In this document: in pieces, positions 61,961 through 64,000 of the stretch | Layout of the letters: each line of letters begins with the position of its first letter | Numbering within the stretch: position 1 is the first letter of the stretch | From: Sciurus carolinensis | Taxonomy: Eukaryota > Chordata > Mammalia > Rodentia > Sciuridae | Reading direction: 5' to 3' | NCBI RefSeq assembly: GCF_902686445.1 | Contig: NC_062221.1 | Location: 37,092,575 to 37,156,574, forward strand | Length of the DNA: 64,000 nucleotides | Notes under the pieces: generated by a model | The model's database searches: none | What the model was told of the DNA's origin: nothing | What the model saw: only the letters and a program-made list of their open reading frames with translations | Translations under genes and position numbers: made by a program

Positions 61961-64000
61961 AATAAACCTAATCTGTGCCATTGAAATTTTTTAAGGCACT
62001 ATTTTATTTTTTTAGTACTATATAGTCAGGTTTCCAAGAACCAACTATATTTTATTGAAATTTGTAACTGTCCTTCATAAGCACTAAAACTCCTGCCAAT
62101 TTATTATATTGTATTATAGCAACAAAAAACTCTTATTTATTTAATCAATATTACAATGTTTGGATTTTACCTATGTGCTATTTTGAATGAATCATATTTT
62201 AGATTTTATGACATTGTTTCAACTGTACCCAATTTAAATAAATATCATTTAAAATGAGAAAAATAAAAAATGATTTATAAATAAATAATTTCACTAATGG
62301 TAAATGATGATAGATTCCACAATTCAGTGTAGCACATGGGTTTCCTAAGATTTATTTTATGAATTATAATAAAATTATAAAAATATTCAGAGGGAGAGTT
62401 GGAAAAAACAACTGCGTGTCACACTATTTCATCATGAAACTCATAAAAGCTTCCCATCAGTGTCAACATTTGGCATTTTTTGATGTTTCATGGAGAACCT
62501 CTTATCAGAGATGAAAATAAACTATCATTTAAAATTGAATTTTTGACAATTTTTAGTGTAACCACTGGTTGCCTTTTGAAAAAGCAATGTAAAATATTGT
62601 ACAAAAACATAATACTCTCAAACTTGAAACACAGGAATTTCCAATTTCACAAAGAGAAAAAAATTACAATAGAACAGGAAACAACTTAACAGAATTTTAG
62701 ATTTCTGAAATATAAAACATAAAGTAATTAATATTTAATAAACAACAATTTATACTTAGACTATCCTTGTGAATCACATTTAAAGACACTTAATTCATAT
62801 ATGAAATGATTAGATCTCTTATATATTGCTTTTGCCAAGTGATTCTGCCATTGAAAACAGAATAATAAAGACTCAAAATCTGTCAAGATATGCATTCCAC
62901 CTTCAAAAAATGTTGAAAAGTTCTCATTTGAAAAATAATCATTTGAAAATTTTAGAAAATTAATAGTTTCCTATCCATACCAACTACAACAATTTCAAAT
63001 CGTGTTGCAAATTTTATGTTTCTCTCTCACTCTTCCATAACAGTCAACTAAGTATTTTTTTAAGTGAAAATGAGACTCTACATTACACTGTCTCATACTC
63101 TATATTATACTGTATTAACATCTTTATTAATTACCTAATAATTTCTATATTTCTATGTATAGTTGGATAACATTTGATAAATTATTTCAAACTTTTAATA
63201 TATGGTGTTGATATTTTGTATTATAATTAAATATTTCTCTGTTTTCAATTTTAGCACAGTATTAATCACATTTTTCACATGCTAAAATTGTATGTTATAT
63301 ATATTAAACATGATGTAAATATTCATTCAACAGATAAATGACAACATTATATGGTTTTAAATGCTTTATTCATATCCCCATCCCATCATTAATTTAAAAT
63401 TAAATTTAAAAACTGAATAGTATATGAATTACTTAAATTTGTTCAATATCTAAAAGAATTTTATTTTGATTATAGAAGAATATATATTATTTTAGAAAAT
63501 TATAATTTATAAGAAAATGCACAGGTATCTTTCCTCACATAAATGTAATTACAATATCTTTTAACTTTGAATTTTATGTTAAACTATGTAAAATTTGGAC
63601 ACTTTTTCATATGAATTTATTGTGCATTCTTTTTTTAATAGTAAGTTACAAGAAAGAATATGTCAACTTCCAATTTTTTCCACATGGAGCTTCTTAGTAA
63701 ATGCTGCAAATATATTCAATTTTCTGTTACATCTGAGCCTTTATTTTCAATTTTATTCCCCAGTATTCTTTTCATGTACGTAATACTCCATGTAAATTAT
63801 AAATTGTTTTTCAGGATGCTTGAAGTATTCCTTAACAGTGTTTTTGTACCCTGATTACACTGCTGTTTCTTAAGTGCATGATGTCTAACTTCAAATAATT
63901 CCACAATATAAAATATAGGCAATCACTCATTCAAAAGATGATATAGTTTGTGCACTGTATCATAATCATAACCAATAATCAGTTGCCCAAAATGTCAATG
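61960..64000. other. AT-rich intergenic DNA, nothing recognised
   Basis: Only short frames without domain character; many poly-A/T stretches. Confidence 0.6.

Noticed and set aside
1..64000. CRISPR arrays, operons, phage or bacterial systems
   Set aside because: Spliced genes, SINEs, L1s and an ERV show mammalian nuclear DNA; no regularly spaced direct repeats with unique spacers were seen.

Overview
The window looks like nuclear DNA from a sciurid rodent (squirrel, marmot or ground squirrel). The evidence is many B1-dID type SINEs (a B1 monomer joined to an ID tRNA-Ala-derived unit), stand-alone ID elements, and young LINE-1 copies with a G-rich 3' UTR. The only convincing protein-coding genes are tandem copies of a ZDHHC19-like palmitoyltransferase gene, all on the + strand. 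The species call is an inference from repeat style.

Layout. 1-10.4 kb: AT-rich intergenic DNA with old and 5'-inverted L1 pieces, SINEs and two older interspersed repeats. 10.8-16.4 kb: a block repeated two to three times upstream of the array, including a collapsed array remnant (11.64-14.63 kb) that joins pre-exon-1 sequence directly to late intron-5 sequence. 16.4-25.1 kb: gene copy A, seven coding exons, 307 codons, open. 25.7-29.9 kb: a broken class I (gammaretrovirus-like) endogenous retrovirus on the - strand with LTR, tRNA-Pro primer site and gag remnants. 31.15-48.66 kb: gene copy B, a pseudogene without exons 1-2, with a nonsense codon, two lost splice donors and a 9.5 kb L1 composite in intron 5. 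48.66-60.25 kb: gene copy C, again seven exons, 307 codons, open. 60.25-64 kb: AT-rich DNA with one truncated L1.

The most notable result is in the active site. In both intact copies (A and C) the DHHC motif that names the family reads DHHS: the cysteine that would carry the fatty acyl group is a serine (codon TCG, 19203-19205 and 51387-51389), while every zinc-binding Cys/His, the DPG motif, the NPFDQG motif and four membrane segments are retained. The degenerate copy B still has a TGC cysteine there but has lost one histidine. The array therefore seems to encode a pair of naturally catalytic-dead palmitoyltransferase-like proteins (pseudoenzymes) kept open after loss of the nucleophile. A and C differ by 19 residues by my count. 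A 29-nt stretch of exon 2 has 15 differences in otherwise identical sequence, which looks like a small gene-conversion tract from a donor outside the window.

Exon coordinates come from manual translation, splice-site consensus and comparison of A, B and C with the remembered human ZDHHC19 architecture. No alignment or database search was run. Repeat borders are approximate unless target-site duplications are given.
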